From Bacteroides sp. 43_108 (GTDB taxonomy: Bacteria > Bacteroidota > Bacteroidia > Bacteroidales > Bacteroidaceae), in the NCBI GenBank assembly GCA_001915545.1, contig MNQS01000011.1:1-46133 (forward strand): 46,133 bases of DNA. The letters run 5' to 3'. Of this stretch, positions 1 through 8,492 are shown in pieces (the first letter of the stretch is position 1; each line of letters begins with the position of its first letter). The notes beneath the pieces are model-generated. The model saw only the letters and a list, made by a program, of their open reading frames with translations. It was not told the origin of the DNA and made no database searches. The position numbers and the translations under genes are program-made.

Positions 1-24
1 GGGGAATGCCTAAAGATACAAAAA

Positions 25-66
25 AGCCAGCTAATTCGCAACACTTTGTGTATGAATTAGTTGGCT
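25..66. terminator. Hairpin terminator at window edge
   Basis: A 13-bp stem with one G-T wobble (arms 25-37 and 54-66) carries an inner ACAC/GTGT extension and is followed by an AT-rich, T-containing tail. It probably ends a gene lying left of the window. No gene is visible in 1-389: the short open frame at 107-346 shows no signal peptide, domain or credible start context. Confidence 0.55.
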
Positions 67-325
67 AATTTTATTCTATTTACTGAATATCCCTAATTAA
101 TTTCCAATGTGGCATCATTTATGCGCAATAAAATTACTGTTATTAAGAAAAAAAAGCCTTTTTGAAACAAATCAGAATCAAAATTGCAATAATTATAACA
201 AACAGACACATCTCGCAAGCTTTTCCAGAGGACAAAACAGGCAAATACGGCAAAACAAACTTATCGTGGAAAACTGCAAACCAATGGAAAAAGGGAAAAA
301 TAATATGAGACATATTTATATACGA

Positions 326-361
326 AAAAAGGATGCAACCCGATAAGGATGCATCCTTTTT
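326..361 (-). terminator. Intrinsic terminator downstream of tRNA-Arg
   Basis: A 12-bp perfect inverted repeat (326-337 with 350-361) has AAGGATGCA as its core. It is A-rich on the left and T-rich on the right, so it can end transcription in both directions. On the minus strand it lies just past the 3' end of the tRNA gene and is the likely tRNA terminator. Confidence 0.75.
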
Positions 362-389
362 CTATATTCACCACTTCGATTTCAAAGAG

Positions 390-463
390 TGACCTGCATA
401 GGATTCAAACCTATAACCTTTTGATCCGTAGTCAAATGCTCTATTCAGTTGAGCTAGCAGGCC
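390..463 (-). tRNA. tRNA-Arg (anticodon ACG)
   Basis: The reverse complement folds as a complete 74-nt cloverleaf. The acceptor is GGCCTGC paired with GCAGGTC (one G-U) with discriminator A. The D stem is GCTC/GAGC. The anticodon stem is TTTGA/TCAAA around the loop CTACGGA, which puts A34-C35-G36 as the anticodon. The T stem is ATAGG/CCTAT around TTTGAAT. ACG is the usual arginine anticodon that is deaminated to ICG and reads CGN codons. The CCA end is not encoded. Confidence 0.95.
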
Positions 464-516
464 AAGCCTTTGTTGTTTTCGGGTGCAAATGTACGGCAGT
501 TTATCTAGAATAGCAA

Positions 517-556
517 GAATATTGCGATATTTAACGCTAAAAAAATCGCAATATTC
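517..556 (-). terminator. Inverted repeat downstream of the GH35 gene
   Basis: A perfect 12-bp inverted repeat, GAATATTGCGAT (517-528) with its complement (545-556), has a 16-nt loop rich in T on the minus strand. It lies 40 bases past the stop of the GH35 gene. It lacks a clean U tract after the stem, so it may be a terminator or an RNA-end stabilising hairpin. Confidence 0.5.
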
Positions 557-595
557 TCAAAAATGCGGTTTTCGACTAGCAATTGAAGCTATTTT

Positions 596-2923
596 TCAAC
601 GGAAATTACAGATTCGGCGTTCATATACGTGCACCTTGTCCAGTGTACAACGTACGGTTTCGCCATCTTTCCAACCCGGCATAGCCTCACTTTGAAGATA
701 TATCGGAGCATCTTTCTGCAGAGGCAGAACTTCAAGAATATACTTATCGGCAGGATAATCCTTCACTCCCACTTCGAAAACATTGCCATTATAGAAATTG
801 TCTGTAACAAATTTTCCATCGGCATAGAAACGTGCCACATCGCCGACATACGGAATGTGTATCAGCAAATCTTTACCTCTCATTTCGTCAGGTATATATA
901 TTTCCCATCTTGCGGCCGAAGCGAAATCAGAATCGGCAGGTGCTTCTGCAACACCTCGTGCACCTTTTACTATATGTCTCGGCTCACCGGCACCGTGCAC
1001 CAATGAAACCTTGGCTTCGACCTCTGTACATTCTGTACTGAATTCAACAGTCTTCATTGCACCATTTCGTGAAGCCTTGAGCCCGTTGCGCTTGCAGAGT
1101 TCATCAATAAATTCCGGCGAAGCAGTCATACTGCATTTTCCAAGTCCGGTAGCCTCTACAGAGATTGAATCTCCGTCAGCATATACAGGTACACTGCATA
1201 CAACAAGATGTTCCTTTCCGTTATACCTGACTCTGTATGCATTCATTGCATCGGATGAAGAAATGACAAATATCTGATGCTTGACACCATTGTCGGTCCA
1301 CTCAACCACAGGTGAAAAGCCCGGTTTAATATTACGGTAAACCTTTCGTGCACCTTCGTTTGACAGACACATCTCAGCATCCACACCCTCTATATTGAAG
1401 AAATAAGTGCGTTCGCAGTTGCCGTCGACGATACGTGCAAGAGGTTGCACAGTTGCGTATTCCACCACCATCTCACCTATTCCAAGTCCGTAAGGCATTA
1501 TGCCTACAGCATCTGTAGGAATACAGATAGGCGATGATGGAAAATCAACGACTCCCGGTATTCGGAACGTTATGTTCTGCTTGTCGGAAAGTTTCTGCAG
1601 TCGGTGATGGTTATTGAAGAAGACGAATCCAGACTTTCCGTTTCCTCTCCAGCTCCAGCGCAGCAGACTGTCCTCGCGCGCATCCTGAACATATGGAAGC
1701 GAAGGTTTCATGCCTGCAAGTGCTCCTCCGAAATCGTCGAGAAACATGTGAAGAGCCTTCAACATGAAGAACTGTCCGTTGAACTGTCCGAATTCACGCA
1801 AAGGTGCCTGAAAATCATAAGTCATGCACGGAAGATCGTTGTGGTTGGTAAATCGGCCCTTCTGCGATTCATTGAGATAAGAATGTACTCCCACCGGATT
1901 AGTACCTCCGTGGTACATATAATACCCAGGCATATTGCTACCGGAACCAACTTTCACAACAGCTACAGAATAGATATCGCGCGGATCAATCTTTATACGT
2001 CTATGATAGCTAGGCATCATTCCTCCGCCAAGTTCACATGTGAAAAACGGATATTTGAGGTCTGCACGGTTGTCCTCACCGGGCTGCGGAGGAAGCTGTT
2101 CGGTTGCAATTACTGTGGAATTACGGAAAGAGCGGAACACAAATACATCCTTGTAATTGCCAGGCATGTCCTTGAGCGAACGATCCCAGAAACCGTCGCA
2201 ATAGTCGCCGTAGAGAGGCAGTATCTCACCGAACTTTGCAGGTGATGTCAACTGCGGCCATCCGGTACGGGTATATAGAGGAACATCGAAACCTGCTTCA
2301 ATGGCCATACTTTTCAGTGTTGCCAGATGTTCCCACTTTCCTCGATATTCATTTTCAAGCTGCACACCGACAATCGGTCCGCCGTCCTTCCACATGAGTC
2401 CCTTGACCTGCTCTCCTATTTGGCCGTACCATTTTTTTACTTCCGACAAATAAGCTCCGTCCTGTCCTCTCAGACGTTTATTGCCATACTTCTCTATCAG
2501 CCAATCAGGCAAACCGCCTTCTCGGCATTCACCGTGTGCCCACGGACCAAGGCGCAGAACGCACATCAATCCAGCCTTGCCACACTCTTCAACGAAACGT
2601 CTCAGATTGCGGCGTCCTTCCCACATATAGACGCCTTCTTCCTCCTCGTGATGGTTCCAAAATACGTATGTGGCGACAATATCTATGCCTCCGGCCTTCA
2701 TTTTGAGAAGTTCGCGGTGCCAATCCGATTCATCGAAACGTGAATAATGGAATTCTCCCATAACAGGAACCACAGGTTTGCCTCCAATCAGCATAGACAC
2801 AGAATCAATGCAAATTGTGGTTCCATCGGGGTTTGCCGAAGTTCCCATGTGGAAATCAGATTGCGCCGCAATTCTTCCTGAAACGGCAAAAGCCACAGAA
2901 AGCAGCATACAGATTTTCTTCAT
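596..2923 (-). CDS. Secreted GH35 family beta-galactosidase-like hydrolase
   Basis: This 775-residue protein starts with a signal peptide ending in AA-Q (cleavage about residue 20). The family GH35 catalytic (beta/alpha)8 domain fills roughly residues 35-400: GEFHYSR at 56-62, YVFWNHHE at 86-93, RLGPWAHGE near 124-132, GVQLENEY at 186-193 with predicted acid/base Glu192, and FFTCELGGG at 293-301 with predicted nucleophile Glu297. A conserved YMYHGGTNP follows. The C-terminal half should be beta-sandwich jelly-roll domains. GH35 enzymes remove terminal beta-linked galactose from glycans; the exact substrate (host glycan, pectin galactan, arabinogalactan) cannot be told. It stands alone, without SusC/SusD partners, and likely acts in the periplasm. 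The first Met gives a normal signal peptide, so the start is well supported. Confidence 0.9.
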   Translation of the reverse strand: MKKICMLLSVAFAVSGRIAAQSDFHMGTSANPDGTTICIDSVSMLIGGKPVVPVMGEFHYSRFDESDWHRELLKMKAGGIDIVATYVFWNHHEEEEGVYMWEGRRNLRRFVEECGKAGLMCVLRLGPWAHGECREGGLPDWLIEKYGNKRLRGQDGAYLSEVKKWYGQIGEQVKGLMWKDGGPIVGVQLENEYRGKWEHLATLKSMAIEAGFDVPLYTRTGWPQLTSPAKFGEILPLYGDYCDGFWDRSLKDMPGNYKDVFVFRSFRNSTVIATEQLPPQPGEDNRADLKYPFFTCELGGGMMPSYHRRIKIDPRDIYSVAVVKVGSGSNMPGYYMYHGGTNPVGVHSYLNESQKGRFTNHNDLPCMTYDFQAPLREFGQFNGQFFMLKALHMFLDDFGGALAGMKPSLPYVQDAREDSLLRWSWRGNGKSGFVFFNNHHRLQKLSDKQNITFRIPGVVDFPSSPICIPTDAVGIMPYGLGIGEMVVEYATVQPLARIVDGNCERTYFFNIEGVDAEMCLSNEGARKVYRNIKPGFSPVVEWTDNGVKHQIFVISSSDAMNAYRVRYNGKEHLVVCSVPVYADGDSISVEATGLGKCSMTASPEFIDELCKRNGLKASRNGAMKTVEFSTECTEVEAKVSLVHGAGEPRHIVKGARGVAEAPADSDFASAARWEIYIPDEMRGKDLLIHIPYVGDVARFYADGKFVTDNFYNGNVFEVGVKDYPADKYILEVLPLQKDAPIYLQSEAMPGWKDGETVRCTLDKVHVYERRICNFR

Positions 2924-2994
2924 AAGCTGTTGTTATAATTTAGCAAGTTATAGGTTATAGATGTTTTTCATCTGAAAATTAATGTTGTGGGAAA

Positions 2995-3025
2995 CAAAAT
3001 TAGGAAAAGTTTCGGACTCTACGAA
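2995..3025 (-). promoter_or_regulatory. Putative Bacteroidota promoter for the GH35 gene
   Basis: On the minus strand TAATTTTG (2995-3002) matches the TAnnTTTG -7 consensus. A weak -33 candidate TTCG (3022-3025) lies 19 bases upstream. The 5' untranslated region would be about 65 nt. Confidence 0.4.
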
Positions 3026-3196
3026 CATACACAAGAAAAAGCCTGCATAATGACAGCAGAGCTGAACATTTTTTAGCTAGAAACAGCTTATATGTTAAAA
3101 AATCATGATGCAATAAACCTTTTGGTATATTTATTACTCTTACAAATGTAAACAACGAAAACCAATAGATTAAAAACCTAACAAACGAATTGAATT

Positions 3197-3811
3197 ATGA
3201 AATCTAGAACATTTTTAATTTCAGCGATACTGCTGTGTGCGGCTTTATGCGGAAACGTATCAGCTCAGAACAATAAGAACAAGAAAGATGCTCCAAAAGC
3301 AGACAGAACAGAAATGATGATCAAGGGCATGCAGAACAGACTTATGCTCGACGACGCAACATCCGAGAAGTTTTCATCTGTCTACAAGGAATACCTCCAG
3401 GCTCTGAAAGACTGCCGTAAAAAGGAAGCAAAGAAAAAAGCAAGTACAGACAGCGAAATAATGGACAACATAAAAGCTGGATTCGAGACCCAGAAGAAGA
3501 TTGCTGAGACCAAGGAAAAGTATTTCAACAAGATGAAATCGTTCCTCAATGCAAAACAGCTGGAAATTGTTTTCTGCAAAAACAACAAATGTCCAGGATT
3601 TGCAAAAATGAGAAAGCCGAAAGCTCAATTCGGACATAACGGCAGATTCTTCGGATGTCCAAACGGTCCAAAGAATTTTTGTCCGAATGCAGCTGCAGGC
3701 AATTGCCATAAGAGACCGCAGGTATGCCCAAAAGCATCCAAAGGATGCCCTAACGCACCTCAGGTATGTCCAAATGCGCCTCAGCCTGCATCAGAAACAT
3801 CGCAACTATAA
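3197..3811 (+). CDS. Periplasmic Spy/CpxP-like protein with Cys-rich C-terminal tail
   Basis: This 204-residue protein begins with a clear signal peptide ending SAQ (about residue 24). Residues 35-125 are charged and predicted helical. They resemble small periplasmic Spy/CpxP (LTxxQ) chaperone-like proteins: residues near 45-60 read NRLMLDDATSEKFSSVYKEY and a later FLNAKQLEIVF echoes the LTxxQ motif. The last 75 residues are unlike that family: eight cysteines, several in short repeats of the form CPNAPQV or CPNGPKNF, with His and many Pro and Asn. Such spacing suggests metal binding or a disulfide-rich tail; this is inference. A strong terminator follows at 3870-3903, and the gene appears monocistronic. 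The Spy-like assignment is tentative. Confidence 0.75.
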   Translation: MKSRTFLISAILLCAALCGNVSAQNNKNKKDAPKADRTEMMIKGMQNRLMLDDATSEKFSSVYKEYLQALKDCRKKEAKKKASTDSEIMDNIKAGFETQKKIAETKEKYFNKMKSFLNAKQLEIVFCKNNKCPGFAKMRKPKAQFGHNGRFFGCPNGPKNFCPNAAAGNCHKRPQVCPKASKGCPNAPQVCPNAPQPASETSQL

Positions 3812-3869
3812 CATTGAACTTATTTAATAGTTCAGACCAGTCTACATAATGTGTTTTTCATAATTTTAC

Positions 3870-3903
3870 GGCCCCGCAGACACTCCACCACGTCTGCGGG
3901 GCC
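3870..3903 (+). terminator. Strong intrinsic terminator
   Basis: A perfect 12-bp GC-rich stem GGCCCCGCAGAC (3870-3881) pairs with 3892-3903 around a 10-nt loop and is followed by ATATCTTTT. It ends the Cys-rich protein gene and separates it from uvrA. Confidence 0.9.
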
Positions 3904-3946
3904 ATATCTTTTCATACCCCCGTGCACTCACTTCGGCTAATTATAG

Positions 3947-3954
3947 TATCTTTG
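3947..3954 (+). promoter_or_regulatory. -7 box of the uvrA promoter
   Basis: TATCTTTG, followed by CAC, is an exact match to the Bacteroidota sigma-ABfr -7 box (TAnnTTTG). It is placed so that transcription starts about 25 bases before the uvrA ATG. The -33 element is not clear. Confidence 0.7.
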
Positions 3955-3983
3955 CACAATAGGTTTCTATATATAAATAGGTA

Positions 3984-6785
3984 ATGGAAGATTGCATCAG
4001 AATAAAGGGAGCACGCGTCAATAATCTGAAGAACATTGACGTCAGCATTCCAAGAAACAAATTTGTGGTTATTACAGGTGTCAGCGGTTCGGGCAAATCA
4101 TCGCTGGCTTTCGACACACTTTATGCAGAAGGCCAACGCAGATACGTAGAAAGTCTTTCCGCCTATGCGCGGCAGTTCATGGGACGTATGAGCAAACCCG
4201 AATGCGACTTCATACAGGGTATACCGCCTGCAATAGCCATCGAACAGAAGGTCAACAGCCGCAATCCTAGATCTACAGTAGGAACATCAACTGAAATTTA
4301 CGACTATCTGCGCATGCTTTATGCCAGAGCTGGACATACGTATTCGCCTATAAGCGGTGACGAAGTAAAGAAAAACTCTACTGAAGATATCGTAGAATGT
4401 ATGCTTGCACACGAAAAAGGCATGCGATTCACTGTGCTCGCACCATTTCTTGTACACGGCGAGCGCACTCCGCGCGAACAGCTGGAAATGTATCTGAAGG
4501 AAGGATTCAACCGTATCGAGTTAGACGGAGAAATGATCAGACTGGACGATTTTCTGGCACAGGAGACAGAAACGGAAGGACATACGATACATCTGCTAAT
4601 CGACCGCATGAGCGTAAGCGACGAGAAGCAGACCATAAGCAGACTTGTAGACTCTGCGGAAACAGCCATGTATGAAGGCAACGGCAGATGTATGCTGCGT
4701 TTCTTACCGTCGGGCGAACTTAAAGAATTCTCCACCAAGTTCGAAGCAGACGGAATTGAATTTGAAGAACCGTCCGACCAGATGTTCTCTTTCAATTCAC
4801 CCGTAGGTGCATGTCCTGAGTGCGAAGGCTTCGGCAAGGTTGTCGGCATAGACGAAAGTCTGGTTGTACCGAACACAGCCCTTAGCGTTTACGACGGTGC
4901 CGTAGTATGTTGGCGCGGTGAAAAAATGGGCGAATGGAAGAATGAATTCGTAAGGCGCGCTTCAAAATACAATTTTCCAATCTTCACTCCTTATCACGAA
5001 CTTACCGCCGAACAGAAAGATCTCTTGTGGCACGGTGTACCGGGAGAATCAAAAATGGAATCTGTCAGCATTGACCGCTTTTTCGGCATGCTTCAGGAAA
5101 ACCAATACAAGATTCAGTACCGCGTAATGCTGGCACGCTACAGAGGCAAGACAAAATGTCCGGCATGCCACGGAACAAGACTGAAAAAAGAAGCAACATA
5201 CGTAAAAGTAGGCGGAAAAGCTATAACAGAACTTGTAGACATGCCAATATATGAGCTTCAGGAATTTTTCAGAACCCTGAAACTCAATGAGCATGATGCA
5301 AAAGTCAGCAAACGCATCCTTACTGAAATAAGAAACCGCCTCAAGTTCATGACTGAAGTCGGTTTGGGGTATCTCACCCTCAACCGACCTAGCAACACAC
5401 TTTCCGGCGGAGAAAGCCAGCGCATAAATCTTGCAACAAGCTTGGGAAGCAGCCTTGTAGGTTCGCTGTACATTCTTGACGAACCAAGCATCGGTCTTCA
5501 CAGCCGCGACACCCAGAAACTCATACACGTATTGCGCGAGCTCAAAGATATAGGCAATACGGTAGTTGTCGTTGAGCATGATGAAGAAATCATACGTGCA
5601 GCAGACTACATCATAGATGTCGGACGCAACGCTGGTTCACTTGGAGGCAACATCGTCTATGAAGGTGACATGAAAGACCTGCGTCCTGGCTCAGAGAGTC
5701 ACACTGTACGCTATCTTCTCGGCGAAGAGCGCATCGAAATTCCTCAAAGCAGAAGAAGCTGGAACCGATTCATTGAAGTCAAGGGAGCACGCGAAAACAA
5801 TCTCAAGGGCATAGACGTGCGATTCCCGCTCAACGTAATGACCGTTGTTACAGGTGTCAGCGGCAGCGGTAAGTCAACATTGGTTCGCACCATCCTTTAC
5901 AGAGCCTTGAAAAGAAATCTCGACGAGACATGCGACCGCCCAGGCGAATATATGTCCATCGAAGGTGATACTTCTGCAATCAAGGCTGTCGAGTTTGTAG
6001 ACCAAAACCCGATAGGAACATCTTCACGAAGCAACCCTGTCACATACGTTAAAGCTTATGACGAGATAAGAAAACTCATGGCCGACCAGCCTCTGTCACG
6101 GCAGATGGGCTACACTCCTGCTTATTTTTCATTCAACACTCCCGGAGGCCGATGCGAAGAATGCAAGGGCGAAGGAACAACAACTGTGGAGATGCAGTTC
6201 ATGGCCGACCTTGTTCTTACCTGCGAATCGTGCCACGGCAAACGCTTCAAGAACGAGATTCTTGAGGTCAAGTATGAAGGCAAAAACATATGCGACATTC
6301 TGGACATGACCATAGACGAAGCTATAGATTTCTTCAAGGAGCATGGCCAGAAAAAGATTGTTGCCAAACTTAGCCCGCTTCAGGAAGTTGGACTTGGATA
6401 CATACATCTCGGACAGACATCATCTACGCTGTCTGGAGGCGAAAACCAGCGAGTCAAGCTGGCATACTACCTCAGTCAGGAAAAATCTGTGCCGACAATG
6501 TTCATATTCGACGAACCAACCACAGGACTTCACTTCCACGACATAAGGAAACTGCTCCACGCGTTCGATGCTCTTATTGTACGCGGACACACCATAATAA
6601 TAATAGAACACAATATGGATGTCATAAAATGTGCAGACCACATCATAGATCTTGGTCCTGAAGGAGGTTCCATGGGAGGATATATCGTTGCCACCGGAAC
6701 GCCTGAAGAAGTTGCAGAATGCGCAAACAGCTACACCGGCCAATATCTGAAAGAAAAATTGCAGGAGACAAATAACTTAGGATAA
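3984..6785 (+). CDS. uvrA: Excinuclease ABC subunit A
   Basis: UvrA recognises helix-distorting DNA damage and loads UvrB in nucleotide excision repair. The 933 residues match the usual length (E. coli 940). Two ABC ATPase modules are visible. Walker A of the first is GVSGSGKSS at 32-40, with signature LSGGESQR and Walker [12 protein letters not shown]. The second has GVSGSGKST, signature LSGGENQR and Walker [12 protein letters not shown]. The zinc modules are intact: CPECEG and CPACHG in the first half, CEECKG and CESCHG in the second. The second signature reads GGENQR where many UvrA proteins have GGEAQR, a minor difference. A -7 promoter box lies 30 bases upstream. The M64 peptidase gene follows after 20 bases and is probably co-transcribed. 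Other Bacteroidota carry more than one UvrA paralogue, so this need not be the only copy. Confidence 0.97.
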   Translation: MEDCIRIKGARVNNLKNIDVSIPRNKFVVITGVSGSGKSSLAFDTLYAEGQRRYVESLSAYARQFMGRMSKPECDFIQGIPPAIAIEQKVNSRNPRSTVGTSTEIYDYLRMLYARAGHTYSPISGDEVKKNSTEDIVECMLAHEKGMRFTVLAPFLVHGERTPREQLEMYLKEGFNRIELDGEMIRLDDFLAQETETEGHTIHLLIDRMSVSDEKQTISRLVDSAETAMYEGNGRCMLRFLPSGELKEFSTKFEADGIEFEEPSDQMFSFNSPVGACPECEGFGKVVGIDESLVVPNTALSVYDGAVVCWRGEKMGEWKNEFVRRASKYNFPIFTPYHELTAEQKDLLWHGVPGESKMESVSIDRFFGMLQENQYKIQYRVMLARYRGKTKCPACHGTRLKKEATYVKVGGKAITELVDMPIYELQEFFRTLKLNEHDAKVSKRILTEIRNRLKFMTEVGLGYLTLNRPSNTLSGGESQRINLATSLGSSLVGSLYILDEPSIGLHSRDTQKLIHVLRELKDIGNTVVVVEHDEEIIRAADYIIDVGRNAGSLGGNIVYEGDMKDLRPGSESHTVRYLLGEERIEIPQSRRSWNRFIEVKGARENNLKGIDVRFPLNVMTVVTGVSGSGKSTLVRTILYRALKRNLDETCDRPGEYMSIEGDTSAIKAVEFVDQNPIGTSSRSNPVTYVKAYDEIRKLMADQPLSRQMGYTPAYFSFNTPGGRCEECKGEGTTTVEMQFMADLVLTCESCHGKRFKNEILEVKYEGKNICDILDMTIDEAIDFFKEHGQKKIVAKLSPLQEVGLGYIHLGQTSSTLSGGENQRVKLAYYLSQEKSVPTMFIFDEPTTGLHFHDIRKLLHAFDALIVRGHTIIIIEHNMDVIKCADHIIDLGPEGGSMGGYIVATGTPEEVAECANSYTGQYLKEKLQETNNLG

Positions 6786-6805
6786 ATCAACACAGAAACA
6801 AGTAT

Positions 6806-8086
6806 ATGAAAAAGAAACTAATCGTATCAGCTATGCTTTTGTCTGCATTGTTCTCAGCAAAAGCACAAGACTTCAATACATATTTTGATGACGCATCGCT
6901 GCGCCTTGACTACATTTTCGCCGGCAATGCCGATTCACAGTCAATCTACCTCAAAGACGTAAGCAGAACATCATCGTGGGCCGGACGCAGAACAAACCTG
7001 TCAAAGCTTCTGCTCAAAGGCAACGGACAGATAACAGTCACAGACGATTCAACTGGAACTGTAATATACACAAACTCCTTTTCCACACTTTTCCAGGAAT
7101 GGCAGTCGACAGAGGAAGCAACACGTGTAAACAAGGCCTTCGACAACTGCTGGCTCATACCTGCACCAAAGCGCAAAGCCAAGGTGACAGTGAGCATAAC
7201 AAACATGCACAACCGCTCAGTGACAACAATGTCGCACACAATAGACCCGTCAGACATTCTCATACGCCCTATCAAGGACAACGGAATACCTAGACGCGAA
7301 ATCATGCACGGAGGTCCATCAGGCAAGTGCATCGATATTGCAATTGTAGCAGAGGGATACACAGCCGATGAACAGGAAAAGTTTTTCGAAGAAGCAAAAC
7401 GTACCGCAGAAGCAATCTTCAGCCACGAACCGTTCGCTTCCCGAAAAGCCGATTTCAATGTTATTGCTGTTGCATCTCCTTCGGGTGATTCAGGACCGTG
7501 CATTCCACGCGAAGGAAAATGGAAGCAAAGCGCTGTACGCAGCCATTACGACACATTCTACACCGACCGTTATCTGATGACGTCTGAAATGACACGCGTA
7601 GCCGACATTCTCGGCGATACTCCATACGAACATGTCATTGTACTCGTCAACTCACCTACATACGGAGGTGGAGGCATATACAATCAGATAACGCTTTCAA
7701 CTACCCGTCATGCCACATTCCGTCAGGTATTGGTACATGAATTCGGCCATGCCTTTGGAGGTCTCGGAGATGAATATTACTATGACGACCAATACACAAC
7801 GATGTATCCAGCAGGCGTAGAGCCATGGGAACCAAATCTTACAACTCTCACAGACTTTGCTTCAAAATGGCAAGACATGCTGCCTGAAGGCACAACTATA
7901 CCAACAAAACCTGACGGCAAGGACGTTACAACCAAAGTTGGTGTATACGAAGGCGGAGGCTATCAATCCAAAGGCGTATACCGCCCAGTACAAGAGTGCC
8001 GAATGAAAATCAACGAGGTTGAAGATTTCTGTCCGGTATGCACACGTGCAATACTGCGAACAATAGATTTCTATACTGGCAAATAA
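6806..8086 (+). CDS. Secreted M64 family (IgA-type) metallopeptidase
   Basis: This 426-residue protein has a signal peptide (cleavage near AKA-Q, residue 21), an N-terminal beta-rich region (about 25-150) and a peptidase domain. The zinc site HEFGHAFGGLGDE begins at residue 311. This HExGHxxGxxGDE form is the metzincin-like motif of MEROPS family M64, first described from a Clostridium ramosum IgA proteinase. VAEGYTADEQEKFF upstream is also typical. The substrate in this organism is unknown; many Bacteroidales have this gene, so cleavage of IgA must not be assumed. It starts 20 bases after uvrA and ends before the terminator at 8203-8248, so the two genes appear to form one transcription unit with no obvious functional link. 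Confidence 0.9.
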   Translation: MKKKLIVSAMLLSALFSAKAQDFNTYFDDASLRLDYIFAGNADSQSIYLKDVSRTSSWAGRRTNLSKLLLKGNGQITVTDDSTGTVIYTNSFSTLFQEWQSTEEATRVNKAFDNCWLIPAPKRKAKVTVSITNMHNRSVTTMSHTIDPSDILIRPIKDNGIPRREIMHGGPSGKCIDIAIVAEGYTADEQEKFFEEAKRTAEAIFSHEPFASRKADFNVIAVASPSGDSGPCIPREGKWKQSAVRSHYDTFYTDRYLMTSEMTRVADILGDTPYEHVIVLVNSPTYGGGGIYNQITLSTTRHATFRQVLVHEFGHAFGGLGDEYYYDDQYTTMYPAGVEPWEPNLTTLTDFASKWQDMLPEGTTIPTKPDGKDVTTKVGVYEGGGYQSKGVYRPVQECRMKINEVEDFCPVCTRAILRTIDFYTGK

Positions 8087-8202
8087 ACGTTCTATAATAA
8101 GGATATGTGAAATCTCGCAGAATAATAATACTTCACATATCACATTATCTTAATATTGCACGCAAAGCAATATTATCCCAACAAACATTAATAATAAAAG
8201 GC

Positions 8203-8248
8203 AAAGCAGATGCGGCTTCAAAACAAAAGGAAGCCGCATCTGCTTTTT
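8203..8248 (+). terminator. Strong intrinsic terminator after the M64 peptidase
   Basis: A 14-bp stem of GCAGATGCGGCTTC (8206-8219) with 8230-8243, extended by AAA/TTT pairs, is followed by TTTTT. It insulates the uvrA-M64 unit from the TonB receptor locus. Confidence 0.93.
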
Positions 8249-8400
8249 ACATAAGAAAAAGGAAGAACTTACATACAGCTATGCATCCCGACATATTGCA
8301 GAATTCGGCACATAAACATCAGATGCAACATAATTGCAACGCGTTTTTTACGTCCTTGAAATAAAAGAAATTAGCCTTTATCGAATACAAGAAAATGCAG

Positions 8401-8441
8401 CAATTGTGAAAATCAAATGTATTGAATACGAATCACAATTG
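8401..8441. promoter_or_regulatory. Candidate operator: 9-bp dyad upstream of the TonB receptor
   Basis: CAATTGTGA (8401-8409) and its exact complement TCACAATTG (8433-8441) face each other across 23 bases. The arms are centred 32 bp apart, about three helical turns, 52 bases before the chosen start codon. This is typical of cooperative repressor or activator binding, but could also be an RNA structure. The rest of 8249-8492 shows no clean TAnnTTTG box; GAACTTTG at 8456-8463 is the nearest and is poor. Confidence 0.4.
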
Positions 8442-8492
8442 AAACATCTTCTTTTGAACTTTGCCGCAGAAAACGAAAAGAGAAGTAAAAAG

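Noticed and set aside
107..346. 79-codon open frame at the left edge
   Set aside because: It runs into a terminator hairpin, has no domain, signal or start context and is very Lys/Asn-rich, as expected of AT-rich noncoding DNA.
3700..3790. Short repeats as a CRISPR-like array
   Set aside because: The repeats are in-frame CPNAPQV-type codons of a protein tail, with no spacers of even length.
8334..8492. N-terminal extension of the TonB receptor (53 residues)
   Set aside because: It precedes the signal peptide, overlaps the dyad and has no protein-like pattern; the start at 8493 is better.
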